In this document: positions 17,135-25,796 of the stretch, in pieces
Layout of the letters: each line of letters begins with the position of its first letter
Numbering within the stretch: position 1 is the first letter of the stretch
Source: CAYUCJ01 sp049282265
GTDB lineage: Bacteria; Desulfobacterota; DSM-4660; Desulfatiglandales; Desulfatiglandaceae
Assembly: GCA_049282265.1 (NCBI GenBank)
Contig: JBAPTR010000177.1
Location: 3,069-67,068, forward strand
Length of the DNA stretch: 64,000 nucleotides
Direction: 5' to 3'
Position numbers and translations under genes: made by a program
Notes under the pieces: generated by a model
The model's database searches: none
The model's input: only the letters and a program-made list of their open reading frames with translations
Told to the model about the DNA's origin: nothing

Positions 17135-17659
17135 CTACGATGAGAAAGGCCCGGCGCATGAATCGCACAAGCTGTCCTTTTTTCTCACAGGACATGAGGT
17201 TTCTTGTGATATGGAAGCCTGGGTCCTGATCACCCGGCGTATGGAGGCCTGGCTGGCGCCTGAAATGCGCCTGAAAATCCCCACACCGACAGCAATTCCA
17301 ATGAAAAGGCCCACGGCAATGGCGATAATCCCGGCAGCCGCGCCAGTGGAGAAGCCGTCGGTCAATCCATAGGCTGCAATAATCCCCAGGATGAGGCCGA
17401 TGGCGGGAAAACCGGTCAGGGCGAGTACATTCTTTATCAATGCACCGGTCTCTCGGTGGATCAGGACCTGGTCCCCCACATGGGCCCCCGGCTCGTTCTC
17501 CGCCGCGATCGTTACGGCGGAACTGTCCGTGGTACAGTGACAGACCTTGTTGCTCACTTCTTCAGAGACCCCCGGTATACCGGCGCTCCCCGGCCGGATA
17601 ACCACTTCGGCCTCCCCGTTTTCTTTCAAGGCGGCCACGATCCCTTCATATTCAGCCAT
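17135..17659 (-). CDS. rseC: RseC/MucC family membrane protein
   Basis: The 174-residue protein has the RseC/SoxR-reducing layout: an N-terminal beta domain with a cysteine pair (CHC at about residue 40), two transmembrane helices (about residues 78-98 and 104-124), and a short cytoplasmic tail. In other bacteria RseC accompanies Rnf or modulates envelope stress sensing and SoxR reduction; no rnf gene is visible here. The ATG at 17659 is chosen because GGGAGAGGTGA lies just before it. The tail carries additional cysteines (CPVRKKDSLCDSC), which is unusual. Confidence 0.75.
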   Translation of the reverse strand: MAEYEGIVAALKENGEAEVVIRPGSAGIPGVSEEVSNKVCHCTTDSSAVTIAAENEPGAHVGDQVLIHRETGALIKNVLALTGFPAIGLILGIIAAYGLTDGFSTGAAAGIIAIAVGLFIGIAVGVGIFRRISGASQASIRRVIRTQASISQETSCPVRKKDSLCDSCAGPFSS

Positions 17660-17708
17660 TTTTCTCACCTCTCCCTTCCAAGGAAGTCGCTTTATTAAAC
17701 GCGCCTAA

Positions 17709-18003
17709 AGAAGCGAATCTGAGAATCTTTTTCATGTGCTTTCTCACAGTGCACTTGGCAACTCACTGTTACATGGACGCCTATTTGGGGTTTACTACTC
17801 CAGAGCTATACACGCTTCTATAATGTGGGGACAAACCCCAAATCGGCGTCCATCCCCTCCGGAGTGGTTAGGAAGCGTCTGGAAAAGATTGTCAGGTTCG
17901 GTTCTACTTCGTTGCTCATAGGCTGTCGGTTGCGGCATAAACCAGCTTCCAACGAAGTCGTCTCATTCATCGGAACTCATGAGGAGAGACTGAGGGTCTT
18001 TTA
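17709..18003. repeat. fold-back interspersed repeat, rearranged copy 2
   Basis: It shares the core of copies 1 and 3, including TGGACGCCTATTTGGGGTTTA facing AAACCCCAAATCGGCGTCCA. The left end is missing. At the right end the inverted terminus is replaced by CCAACGAAGTCGTCTCATTC and following bases, which in copies 1 and 3 belong to the left arm. The copy therefore looks like part of a tandem or a circular permutation. It separates rseC from the lgt stop codon. Confidence 0.7.
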
Positions 18004-18006
18004 TCA

Positions 18007-18801
18007 TCAACAACCCTCATCGTGATGCCGATCCCTTTTTCGGCCGATATAGAACAAAAAAATCCCTGTGAGTACCATGAGGCTCGACAGGATCTGTCCC
18101 ATCGTAAATGGTCCTATGATGAATCCGAGCTGGGGGTCCGGCTGTCTGAAATACTCAATGAAAAATCGAAACACGCCGTATCCCACCAGAAAAGTACCTA
18201 TCAAGAAACCTCTTGGATGCTGCTTTCGGCTCACCCAGAAGACGATCACAAAGAGCACCAACCCCTCGAAAAATGCCTCGTAAAGCTGTGAGGGGTGCCT
18301 CGGAATGTTGCCGCCCTCCGGAAAGATCATCCCCCAGGGAAGTTTGGTCGGCCTCCCGTAGAGTTCCCCGTTTATAAAATTGCCGATTCTGCCGAAAAAG
18401 AGCCCCAGGGGCGCTGCCACAGCCCCCAGGTCCGCGAGCATCAGGAGCGACAGATGTTTCTTGCGGGCGTAGATCCACCCTGCCAGGGCCGCCCCTGCCA
18501 GCCCGCCGTGAAACGACATGCCGCCTTCCCAGACCGCCAGGACCTTCAAGGGTTGGTGAAAATAGTAGGGAAAATTGTAGATAAGACAGTACCCCAGACG
18601 TGCACCCACAACCACGCCGGCGATACAAAAGGATAGGAGGTCACCCACCTCCTCCCTGGTGATAGGGTAACGTTCGTCCCGGGAGGTCCTGACAAGAATG
18701 AAATAGCCCAGCGTAAAGGCTATCACGTACATCAGGCCATACCACCGCACCTGTATGGGGCCCAGGTGGATGAGAACCGGATCGATATGCGGATATTTCA
18801 T
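18007..18801 (-). CDS. lgt: prolipoprotein diacylglyceryl transferase
   Basis: The 264-residue multi-span membrane enzyme transfers diacylglycerol to the lipobox cysteine of prolipoproteins. It has the HGGLAGA segment and the Lgt signature FGRIGNFINGELYGR, followed by HPSQLYEA near residue 190. About seven hydrophobic segments are visible. The ATG at 18801 (MKYPHIDPVL) is chosen because Lgt proteins begin there; the frame continues 40 codons upstream only because it runs into a repeat element. Several lipoprotein candidates in the window would be its clients. Confidence 0.95.
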   Translation of the reverse strand: MKYPHIDPVLIHLGPIQVRWYGLMYVIAFTLGYFILVRTSRDERYPITREEVGDLLSFCIAGVVVGARLGYCLIYNFPYYFHQPLKVLAVWEGGMSFHGGLAGAALAGWIYARKKHLSLLMLADLGAVAAPLGLFFGRIGNFINGELYGRPTKLPWGMIFPEGGNIPRHPSQLYEAFFEGLVLFVIVFWVSRKQHPRGFLIGTFLVGYGVFRFFIEYFRQPDPQLGFIIGPFTMGQILSSLMVLTGIFLFYIGRKRDRHHDEGC

Positions 18802-18853
18802 AGAAAAACGCCTTCCTGAAAAAAAATGAACCTCTTTTGTTCTGCTGTAGAAT

Positions 18854-19008
18854 TGATGGCTTTGTAAAAAGTCATCATCGTGCCCGTGGACGGGCACGCA
18901 AATCAATGGGGTGCATCGCAACCCTTTGATTTGTAAGAAAACCGAAAATCACACTTTTTGGTTTTCGTCAGTAAAATGTCCACGGACGGACTTTTTACGA
19001 TTCCATCA
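18854..19008. repeat. 155-bp short form of the fold-back repeat
   Basis: It begins TGATGGCTTTGTAAAAAGTC and ends GACTTTTTACGATTCCATCA, so the ends are an inverted repeat shared with the 330-bp copies. An inner arm GTGCCCGTGGACGGGCAC is a palindrome. The central part is different from the long copies, which suggests a deletion or alternative core between the same ends. Confidence 0.75.
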
Positions 19009-19287
19009 GAATTAGTATAATCCCTTTTCTCCCCGACCGCAATCTTTCCCATCCATTTTTCACCGTATGGAACCCGGCCTGCCGTGGTTTCCAAGCCTGT
19101 CTTTCTAAGGAGGCAGGGTCATTGAAACCACCAGCTGGACGGGCCGTTGTGTCCATAGCATACATTCCATAGGCCTCTTTGTTGACCCGCCCAAAGGCTA
19201 GACGCCGGATAAAATTATGCTGATTGATTCAATGATTTATCATTAGATATTTGCATAACAGTTTGAATTTTTGTGATTTTCAATATT
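19009..19287. other. intergenic DNA, no recognised gene
   Basis: This stretch between two repeat copies has no reading frame I can assign. A frame of about 70 codons on the minus strand (around 19020-19230) reads into the 155-bp repeat and has no recognisable family, so I do not call it. Confidence 0.5.
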
Positions 19288-19617
19288 TGATGACTTTATA
19301 AAAAGTCATCATCGTGCCCATGGACGGACTTCCAACGAAGTCGTCTCATCCGCCGGAGTCAAAGAGCAGGGCGTGAGACTCTTTTTCAGACCCTTTCTCA
19401 TAGCGCACTTGGTAGCAAACACCGACATGGACGACTATTTGGGGTTTACACCTCCCAAGCCCCACGTGCCTCTATGACGTACCGCTGAGCCCCAAATCGG
19501 CGTCCATCCCCTCCGAAGTCTTTAGAAAAGGTCTGAAAAAGAGTGTCAGGTTCGGCTCCTCTTCGTACCTCATAGGCTGCCACTCGCGGCATAAACCAGC
19601 TTTTTACGATTTCATCA
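19288..19617. repeat. fold-back interspersed repeat, full-length copy 3
   Basis: The element starts TGATGACTTTATAAAAAGTC and ends CTTTTTACGATTTCATCA. It contains the paired arms CTCTTTTTCAGACCCTTTCT and AGAAAAGGTCTGAAAAAGAG, and ATTTGGGGTTTA with AGCCCCAAAT, so nearly the whole 330 bp can fold back. No transposase gene is present. Confidence 0.78.
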
Positions 19618-19835
19618 ATATTTGATCCCACTGTGCCATGGCAGATGATGCGGGCTTCATTCTCTATCTTGTTTCCATCGATAAACGGCCTTTTCCTGCA
19701 ATCCCCCACCTGAAGCGGGACAGCTCAGCGTCAATCCGCGGGATTTCAGCCTTGCACGCACCCGGTACAGCATCGGTGCAGATACCACGGTGAGCCAAAG
19801 ACGCGACAAACCACCCACCCGAAACCTTTCTATTT
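19618..19835. other. intergenic DNA, no recognised gene
   Basis: The 218 bases between repeat copy 3 and the promoter at 19840 contain only short frames with no family resemblance. They may be remnant DNA. Confidence 0.4.
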
Positions 19836-19839
19836 TGGC

Positions 19840-19869
19840 TTGACACATGAAAAGATTATCCTATATACT
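19840..19869 (+). promoter_or_regulatory. strong sigma70-type promoter for the cytochrome b/HdrD operon
   Basis: TTGACA (19840-19845) is followed by TATACT (19864-19869) after 18 bases, or by TATATA (19862-19867) after 16. It lies about 160 bases upstream of the cytochrome b start, leaving a sizeable untranslated leader. It is the only convincing promoter I see before the run of plus-strand genes to 27.8 kb. Confidence 0.7.
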
Positions 19870-20028
19870 TTAGTTTAGTTATACATTTTGTTGTTTAGAC
19901 ACTCTTTCTTCCTGGGTGTTATGGGGAAGGCTGCTCACGTTCTTTCGTCCTGTTCGCGATTGGCTCTCAACCATTGTAAACTTACCTGTACCTGCAATTT
20001 ATCAGAACCTAGAAAGGAGACGAAGGCC

Positions 20029-20694
20029 ATGGACTTCTTTTCATTTGTCGAGGGACCATTGCTATGGATCGCGTTCCTGACATTTATAATCGGTAGCCTG
20101 TTAAGGGCACTGCTGATCTTGTCCCTCTCCAGAAAAAGAGACAAGATCATATACAAGCATTTCAGCTGGAAATATGTTCTGGCAACCTTTGCACGGTGGC
20201 TGCTCCCTCTCAATAAAGATGTGGCCAAGAATCCTGTATTCACGATATTGGGATATATCTTCCACATTTGCCTCCTGGCTGTTCCCATCTTCTTTTCAGG
20301 GCATATAAGCCTTTGGGAAGAATCAAGGTTTGAGTGGACTTGGACATCAATGCCTGACGGATTGAGCGATTGGATGACGCTTATTCTCCTGGCCATTGCC
20401 CTCTTTTTCCTGTTAAGGCGTATCTTTTCTGCTGACATCCGCCTGATTTCAACCTTTTCAGACTACTTCCTGATCGTGATCATTGCACTTCCATTTCTTA
20501 CAGGCTATTTTCTCACCCATGGCACACTGGATCCTATTGCTTTCTTTTCTGAAAACATACAATTGATCCACATGCTTTCGGCTGAGCTGATGCTTGTTTT
20601 GATTCCTTTCACCAAACTTTCACATTTCATTCTCTTTTTCTTTTCCAGAGGTGCAACCGGCATTGAATTCGGTCGCAGGGGCTATTCCATGTGA
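20029..20694 (+). CDS. NarI/DsrM/TmcC-type membrane cytochrome b
   Basis: The 221-residue protein has five hydrophobic helices (roughly residues 9-30, 62-82, 112-132, 142-162 and 175-205) and histidines inside or at the edges of several of them, for example YIFHIC, FLTH and IHMLSAELM with KLSHF. This is the pattern of the di-haem gamma subunit family that oxidises or reduces menaquinol. The ATG at 20029 is chosen because GAAAGGAGACG lies before it. It is 35 bp upstream of an HdrD-like gene, the same pairing as TmcC-TmcB and DsrM-DsrK. The pair should exchange electrons between the quinone pool and a cytoplasmic thiol/disulfide-type site. Confidence 0.87.
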   Translation: MDFFSFVEGPLLWIAFLTFIIGSLLRALLILSLSRKRDKIIYKHFSWKYVLATFARWLLPLNKDVAKNPVFTILGYIFHICLLAVPIFFSGHISLWEESRFEWTWTSMPDGLSDWMTLILLAIALFFLLRRIFSADIRLISTFSDYFLIVIIALPFLTGYFLTHGTLDPIAFFSENIQLIHMLSAELMLVLIPFTKLSHFILFFFSRGATGIEFGRRGYSM

Positions 20695-20729
20695 CCCGCT
20701 ACCGCTGTTTGACTTAAAGGAGATCTATC

Positions 20730-22007
20730 ATGAACGGACAGGTTGATTCCAAGAAAATTATGGATTTTCTTAAGCCAAAAATGGGCGCCAGGTTTAAGAC
20801 CTGGCTCAACATATGTGCCCATTGCGGCCTGTGCGCGAACACTTGCCACTATTACAACGCGAACGACAACGATCCAAAAATGATCCCGTCCTATAAGGTG
20901 AGGTTTCTGAAGGACATTCTCAAAAGAAAAGGGCGAGTGGACAAGGATTACCTCGAGCATGTGTACAAAACAGTGTACCATGAATGCAACATGTGCAGGC
21001 GCTGCACCATGTATTGTCCTTTCGGCATAGATATTGCGCTGATGATATCTCTCTTGAGGGCGCTCTTGTTTTCACAAGGCATGGCCCCTAAAGGCCTCCT
21101 TAAGCCGATTGAGAACTACAAGGAATTTGGCAACCAGATGGCCGTCACCAAGGAAGACTGGGTGGACACCATCGAATGGTGCGAGGAGGAAATGGCCGAG
21201 GAGGTGCTGGGACTTAAGATTCCCATAGACAAAAAGGGTGCCAAAATCATGTACACGGTAAATGCCCGTGAGCCCATGTTCTATCCCCAGGATATCATGG
21301 AGGTAGCCAAGATCTTTCACCTGGCGGGAGAGGACTGGACTGTTCCCAGCGAAAAGGGTTGGGATGATACGAATCTCGCCATGTTCTGCGGCGATTCAAA
21401 AACTGCGGCGATGATTGTCGCGAACACCTTCAAGCGTGCCGAGGAGTTGGACGTAAAGCAAGTCGCCGTAACCGAATGAGGCCACGCATATCGTGCGCTT
21501 CGGTTCGAAGCGCCCAGCTGGCTGGGATACACACCCAAACAGGAAGTCATACACTCCGTGGAGCTTTTTCACGACTACATTCGAGACGGAAGGATAAAGC
21601 TCAAGGAGAGGCTAAAGGAACCCACTACCCTCCAGGACCCATGCAATATTGTTCGGAGCGGAGGGCTCGCTCAAAAGAATCGAAGGCTGGCGGAGCTTCT
21701 TTCAGATGATTTTCGGCCAATGGAATATCAGGGAAATTACAACTACTGCTGTGGCGGTGGAGGAGGCGCAATGCCCATGGGCGGCGAAATGAAAAAACAC
21801 CGCCTCAAATCCGGGAAAATGAAGGCCGAGCAAATTCGCCATACAGGTGCAAAGATCGTCTTTGTTCCATGCCACAATTGCATCGACCAGATCCGTGACC
21901 TTTCCAAAGAATACGACCTGGGTATCAAGGCGATTCATTTCAAAGATGCCATAACCCAGCTCATGGAGATTCCGGATGAAATGATCCCCGACAATGATGA
22001 ATCTTGA
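20730..22007 (+). CDS. HdrD/TmcB-type Fe-S protein with selenocysteine at an in-frame TGA
   Basis: Read through the TGA at 21477-21479, the frame gives 425 residues with Sec at position 250. The N-terminal part has two [4Fe-4S] motifs, CAHCGLCANTCH near residue 30 and CNMCRRCTMYCP near residue 89. The C-terminal part has CCG-type motifs: LAMFCGD, then TE-U-GHAYRALRFEAP, DPCNIVRSGG, YNYCCGGGGGAMPMG and PCHNC. The TGA falls exactly where related proteins have a ligand cysteine (TECGHA), and both halves are needed to make one CCG protein. An 8-bp hairpin starts 15 bases after the TGA. AAGGAGAT precedes the ATG. A nonsense mutation is the alternative, but the intact frame and conserved downstream domain argue against it. 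Partner: the membrane cytochrome b just upstream. Confidence 0.88.
21477..21513 (+). promoter_or_regulatory. UGA codon plus bacterial SECIS element
   Basis: After the TGA (21477-21479) the bases 21495-21502 (GCGCTTCG) pair perfectly with 21506-21513 (CGAAGCGC) around the 3-base loop GTT. The loop starts 23 bases after the TGA and its first base is G. Both features fit the published description of bacterial SECIS elements (apical loop 16-37 bases from UGA, G in the first two loop positions). Confidence 0.85.
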
Positions 22008-22099
22008 TCGCGTGTTGAAGGGGAAGCATAATATGTGGTAAGAATAAGATAAAGAGAACGCTGAAAATCCAGAGTTTCGGATTCCGTGAGAAGAAACTG

Positions 22100-22127
22100 C
22101 ACGGACGGACTGATTACGCTTTCACCA
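22100..22127. repeat. decayed arm of the fold-back repeat
   Basis: Twenty-eight bases starting CACGGACGGACTGATTACGC match the terminal arm CACGGACGGACTTTTTACGATTCCATCA-type sequence at 18981-19008 with a few changes. It lies within the open frame upstream of the first histidine kinase and argues against the earlier start of that gene. Confidence 0.45.
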
Positions 22128-22160
22128 TATGCATGGAGCTCCGGGGCAGGGATCTCTCAC

Positions 22161-23645
22161 ATGGTTCAAGATATTGCCAAAATAGAAGCAGCATTGAACA
22201 AAGGGAAGGATCTCTATAAGTCGCTTTTTGATCACGTCCCTTGCTATGTCACTGTCCAAGACAGGGAATTCAGGCTGATCCGCTACAACCTCGAGTTTGA
22301 GAAAAAATTTTCTCCCCAACCTGGCCAACATTGTTACACGGCCTATAAAGGCCGTTCTCAACGCTGTGAGATTTGCCCTGTGAAGAGGACCTTTGAAGAT
22401 GGCGCCCCTCATAGCAGTGAAGAAGTCGGCATTGACAAAGACGGCAACCTGTCATCCTGGCTGGTCAAGACTTCTCCCATAAAGAATGATGCCGGAGAGA
22501 TTATCGCAGCCATGGAAATGTGCCTTGACATCACGCATAAGAGGGAACTCGAAGAAGAAGTAAGAAAATCTGAAGAAAAATATCGTTTGATTTTTGATGG
22601 CATTCCCAATCCGGTTTTTGTCCTTGATATCGGCACGTTGACCATATTGGACTGCAATGAGAGCGTGCTTTTCGTGTACGGATTTAGTAAGAATGAGCTT
22701 ATAGGGAAATCTTTTCTCTCGTTTTTTGATGCGGCTGATCGAATGTTTTACGACAGCGAGGTGAAATCATACAATATAGTGAACAGGGCAAAGCAGGTCC
22801 GGAAAGACGGGGAAAGCATCTATGTCAATATTCGCATTTCTTCATCTGTCTACTTGGGTATTGGAGTCCTGTTGGTCACCACCAGTGATATCACGAGCCG
22901 GCTTATGGCAGAGCAGCAGCTGATACAGGCCGGCAAGATGGCCATGCTGGGAGAAATGGCGACAGGGGTGGCCCACGAGCTCAATCAACCGCTGACGGTT
23001 ATCAAGACCGCCAGCAGCTTCCTCGGCAAGAAAGTGGAAAGGAGAGAGGCGATAGACGAGGAGACTCTAGGCGTCCTGGTAAAAGAGATAGAGTCTTATT
23101 CAGACAGGGCTTCCAAGATCATAAACCATATGCGCGAGTTTGGCCGGAAATCGGAAGTCAGAGGAGAGAAGGTCAATGTAAACGACCCTGTGAGGAAGGC
23201 CCTTGATTTTTTCGGACAGCAACTAAGACTCCGTGAAATAGAGTTAAGAACCGATCTGGAAGAAAATATTCCTTATATTTTTGCTGATTCAAACCGGCTT
23301 GAACAGGTATTCGTCAATATTCTAATCAATGCGAGGGATGCCATTGAGGAAAAAACGAGGACCAAAGACCATAGAATGAAAGACAAAAAGATATTCCTCA
23401 AGACCTTCTCAAAGGGGGACATCGTTTTCATTGAGATTGAAGATACCGGAACCGGCGTTGAAAAAGCTGCCGCGAACAAGATCTTTGAGCCTTTTTTTAC
23501 AACCAAGGGCGTTGGAAAAGGAACCGGGTTGGGCCTCTCCATCAGTTACAGTATTATCAAGGATTTTGAAGGCTCCATAAGCATTGAAACAGAAGAGGGT
23601 GCCGGTTCAAAATTTATTATTCAGTTCCCGGTTCTGAAAGATTAG
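22161..23645 (+). CDS. PAS-PAS sensor histidine kinase with Cys-cluster PAS domain
   Basis: The 494-residue kinase has no membrane helix. PAS 1 (about residues 15-130) holds HCYTAYKGRSQRCEICPVKR, a cysteine cluster that is repeated in the kinase at 25.8 kb. PAS 2 spans about 140-250. The HisKA box GVAHELNQPL has its histidine near 272. The ATPase domain shows NILINARDAIEE, DTGTGVE and GKGTGLGLSI. I chose the ATG at 22161 (MVQDIAKIE) because the 25 codons upstream lie in a decayed repeat; an ATG at 22086 is in frame. The next gene starts two bases after the stop. Likely input is redox state or a metal/Fe-S cofactor. Confidence 0.88.
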   Translation: MVQDIAKIEAALNKGKDLYKSLFDHVPCYVTVQDREFRLIRYNLEFEKKFSPQPGQHCYTAYKGRSQRCEICPVKRTFEDGAPHSSEEVGIDKDGNLSSWLVKTSPIKNDAGEIIAAMEMCLDITHKRELEEEVRKSEEKYRLIFDGIPNPVFVLDIGTLTILDCNESVLFVYGFSKNELIGKSFLSFFDAADRMFYDSEVKSYNIVNRAKQVRKDGESIYVNIRISSSVYLGIGVLLVTTSDITSRLMAEQQLIQAGKMAMLGEMATGVAHELNQPLTVIKTASSFLGKKVERREAIDEETLGVLVKEIESYSDRASKIINHMREFGRKSEVRGEKVNVNDPVRKALDFFGQQLRLREIELRTDLEENIPYIFADSNRLEQVFVNILINARDAIEEKTRTKDHRMKDKKIFLKTFSKGDIVFIEIEDTGTGVEKAAANKIFEPFFTTKGVGKGTGLGLSISYSIIKDFEGSISIETEEGAGSKFIIQFPVLKD

Positions 23646-23647
23646 CG

Positions 23648-24802
23648 ATGGCGAAAAGAATACTCCTGGTAGATGACGAAGAAGGAATTCGCAAGGTACT
23701 CGCAATTTCATTACGTGACAAAGGTTACGAAGTGTTCACTGCTGAAGGGGGGGACAGAGCGCTCGAAATCTTTGACAGGCATGAACCCTCGATTGTCCTG
23801 ACAGACATAAAAATGCCCGGAATGGACGGAATTGAACTGCTTCAGAAGATAAAGTCCAGCAACCCGGAAACCGAGGTCATCATGATCACCGGACACGGTG
23901 ATATGGAGCTTGCCATACAGAGCCTGAAATTTGATGCGACGGATTTTGTTACAAAGCCCATAAGAGATGAAGTGCTTGAAATTGCGCTGAAAAGGGCCTT
24001 TGAAAGAATAAACATGAGAAAACAGCTAAAGGCCTACACCGAAAATCTTGAAACACTTGTAAAGGAGAAAACAGAGCAGCTGCTGGCGGCCGAACGTCTT
24101 GCAGCAATCGGGCAGACGGTATCCGGGTTGGCTCATGCCATAAAAAACATTGCCGGGGCCTTGACGGGCGGATCGTTTGTCCTTGAGAAGGGGATCGACC
24201 TTGGAGACGAAAAGTATCTCCATGAAGGCTGGGAAATGCTCCGTTCCAATGTATCAAGAATCAAAGGTTTGGCCCTGGATTTGCTTAACCTCAGCAGAGA
24301 ACGGGAACCTAATTATCAGCTCTGCGACCCCAACGAACCTTTGAGGCGCGTCTGGCAGCTCATGCACGAAACAGCGCGAAACAAAGAGATCTCTCTTGAC
24401 CTCGAAACAGATGACCAGCTTCCAAAGGTCTGGATCGACCCCGATGGCATCCACCGTTGCATTATGAATTTGCTCACCAATTCAATGGACGCATGCCTGG
24501 ATATGGACTGCACACAACCACACGGTCGCGTCGTCCTACGATCCCTGAGAGAGAACGGATGGGCCGTTCAATATGAGGCTATGGACAATGGCTGCGGTAT
24601 GGACGATGAGACGAAGGGCAGTGTTTTCAATAAGTTTTTCAGCACGAAAGGGAGCAAAGGCACCGGCTTGGGCCTCATGATCACCCGGAAGATCGTTCAA
24701 GAACACGGGGGGGAGATCACATTCACGTCAGAAAAGGGAAAAGGGACCACATTTATCATAAGACTGCCGATCAAAAATTTGTCAGGTGATTTGGCCCAAT
24801 AG
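23648..24802 (+). CDS. receiver domain-histidine kinase hybrid
   Basis: The 384-residue protein starts with a CheY-like receiver (residues 1-120; acidic DDEE, phospho-acceptor in VLTDIKMPG, TGHGD, and K in VTKPI). A coiled segment follows (about 120-155), then a HisKA-like box with GLAHAIKNIAG near residue 160 and an ATPase domain (NLLTNSMDAC, DNGCGM, GTGLGLMI). This order, receiver first and kinase last, suits a relay component that is both switched by and able to phosphorylate other partners. It follows the first kinase by two bases and is probably translationally coupled. Confidence 0.9.
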   Translation: MAKRILLVDDEEGIRKVLAISLRDKGYEVFTAEGGDRALEIFDRHEPSIVLTDIKMPGMDGIELLQKIKSSNPETEVIMITGHGDMELAIQSLKFDATDFVTKPIRDEVLEIALKRAFERINMRKQLKAYTENLETLVKEKTEQLLAAERLAAIGQTVSGLAHAIKNIAGALTGGSFVLEKGIDLGDEKYLHEGWEMLRSNVSRIKGLALDLLNLSREREPNYQLCDPNEPLRRVWQLMHETARNKEISLDLETDDQLPKVWIDPDGIHRCIMNLLTNSMDACLDMDCTQPHGRVVLRSLRENGWAVQYEAMDNGCGMDDETKGSVFNKFFSTKGSKGTGLGLMITRKIVQEHGGEITFTSEKGKGTTFIIRLPIKNLSGDLAQ

Positions 24803-24828
24803 AATCGGAAAAGGAAAAGGAGTCCACT

Positions 24829-25326
24829 ATGATTGATTACAAGAACATACTTTTCTGTACAGACTTTTCAGAGGATGCCAACATCGCATTCGGCCATGCC
24901 CTGGATTTGGCCAAGAAATATGGAGCGAAACTCCATATTCTCCATGTTCCTCATTCTTCGTATGCCTATTGTCGACACATTGTTGATGAACATGTGCCCG
25001 AAGACTCCGAGGGGGGCGAGGCTTTCTATGGAGAGGAAGTGAAAAAAAAGGCCCAAGAGGTCCTTGAAGAAACCTACAGCGATAAACTCAAGGGTTTCGA
25101 AAATTATGTCCTTGCCGTAAAAGTCGGCTCTCCTGATGTGGAAATTATCAGGTATGCCAAGAAGAATGACATAGATGTTATTGTTATGGGGGCCTTGGGC
25201 AAATCCGAATTGGACAGGATTGAACATGGCAGCACCGTGGCAAATGTCAGCAAGTATGCCCATTGTCATGTCATTGCAATCCGAAACCCAGAAAAGCAAT
25301 TTACATTACCCGGCGAGATGCGCTAA
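24829..25326 (+). CDS. universal stress protein (UspA family)
   Basis: The 165-residue protein has the Usp fold: ILFCTDFSEDANIAFGHALDLAK at the start and the ATP-binding type motif VMGALGKSELDRIEHGSTVANV near residue 120. An insertion with cysteine and many acidic residues lies around residues 45-75. AAAAGGAG stands before the ATG. It sits inside the signalling operon, so it is probably made together with the HdrD/cytochrome b pair during redox or energy stress. Confidence 0.88.
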   Translation: MIDYKNILFCTDFSEDANIAFGHALDLAKKYGAKLHILHVPHSSYAYCRHIVDEHVPEDSEGGEAFYGEEVKKKAQEVLEETYSDKLKGFENYVLAVKVGSPDVEIIRYAKKNDIDVIVMGALGKSELDRIEHGSTVANVSKYAHCHVIAIRNPEKQFTLPGEMR

Positions 25327-25356
25327 GGCTTTTCTTTCTGCATTGGAGGAAGCACG

Positions 25357-25749
25357 ATGGCTAAAAAAGTCCTGGTAGTTGATGATGAAATGGATATGAG
25401 GATATTTGTCACGACACTCTTGGAAACAAACGGTTATAAGCCGCTGTCCGCTGTTGACGGTGAGGAAGGTCTTCTCATTGCCCGAAAGGAGAAACCCGTC
25501 CTTGTCATCCTTGATGTCATGATGCCAAAGGAGAGTGGCATCAACATGTACCGCCAATTGAGAAATGATCCTGAACTCAAGGAAGTGCCCGTTATCATGC
25601 TGTCCGCCTTATCCAAGAAGACATTTTTCCATTCCCAGAAAATGCTCGATAACTATAGGGAAGAACAGATCCCGGAACCCGATGCCTATATAGAAAAACC
25701 AGCCGAACCTGAGGAACTCCTTGAGGCAATCAGGACGTCCCTTGAATAG
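25357..25749 (+). CDS. single-domain response regulator
   Basis: The 130-residue CheY-like protein has DDEMD, the phospho-acceptor in LVILDVMMPKESG (about D54), the switch serine in MLSALSK and lysine in YIEKPAEP. There is no output domain, so it would act by protein contact or as a phosphate shuttle between the kinases on either side. A GGAGG precedes the ATG. Confidence 0.9.
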   Translation: MAKKVLVVDDEMDMRIFVTTLLETNGYKPLSAVDGEEGLLIARKEKPVLVILDVMMPKESGINMYRQLRNDPELKEVPVIMLSALSKKTFFHSQKMLDNYREEQIPEPDAYIEKPAEPEELLEAIRTSLE

Positions 25750-25796
25750 GGATTTAATGACTTTTCTACGCTGCCAGGCAGCAAAGGATGGAGTCT

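Noticed and set aside
19020..19230. Minus-strand frame of about 70 codons with AYGMYAMDTTARPAGG
   Set aside because: No family could be named and it ends inside a repeat; too weak to call a gene remnant.
19446..19709. Minus-strand frame reading CRKRPFIDGNKIENEAR, at first sight transposase-like
   Set aside because: It runs through the fold-back repeat copy 3 and has no recognisable transposase motif.
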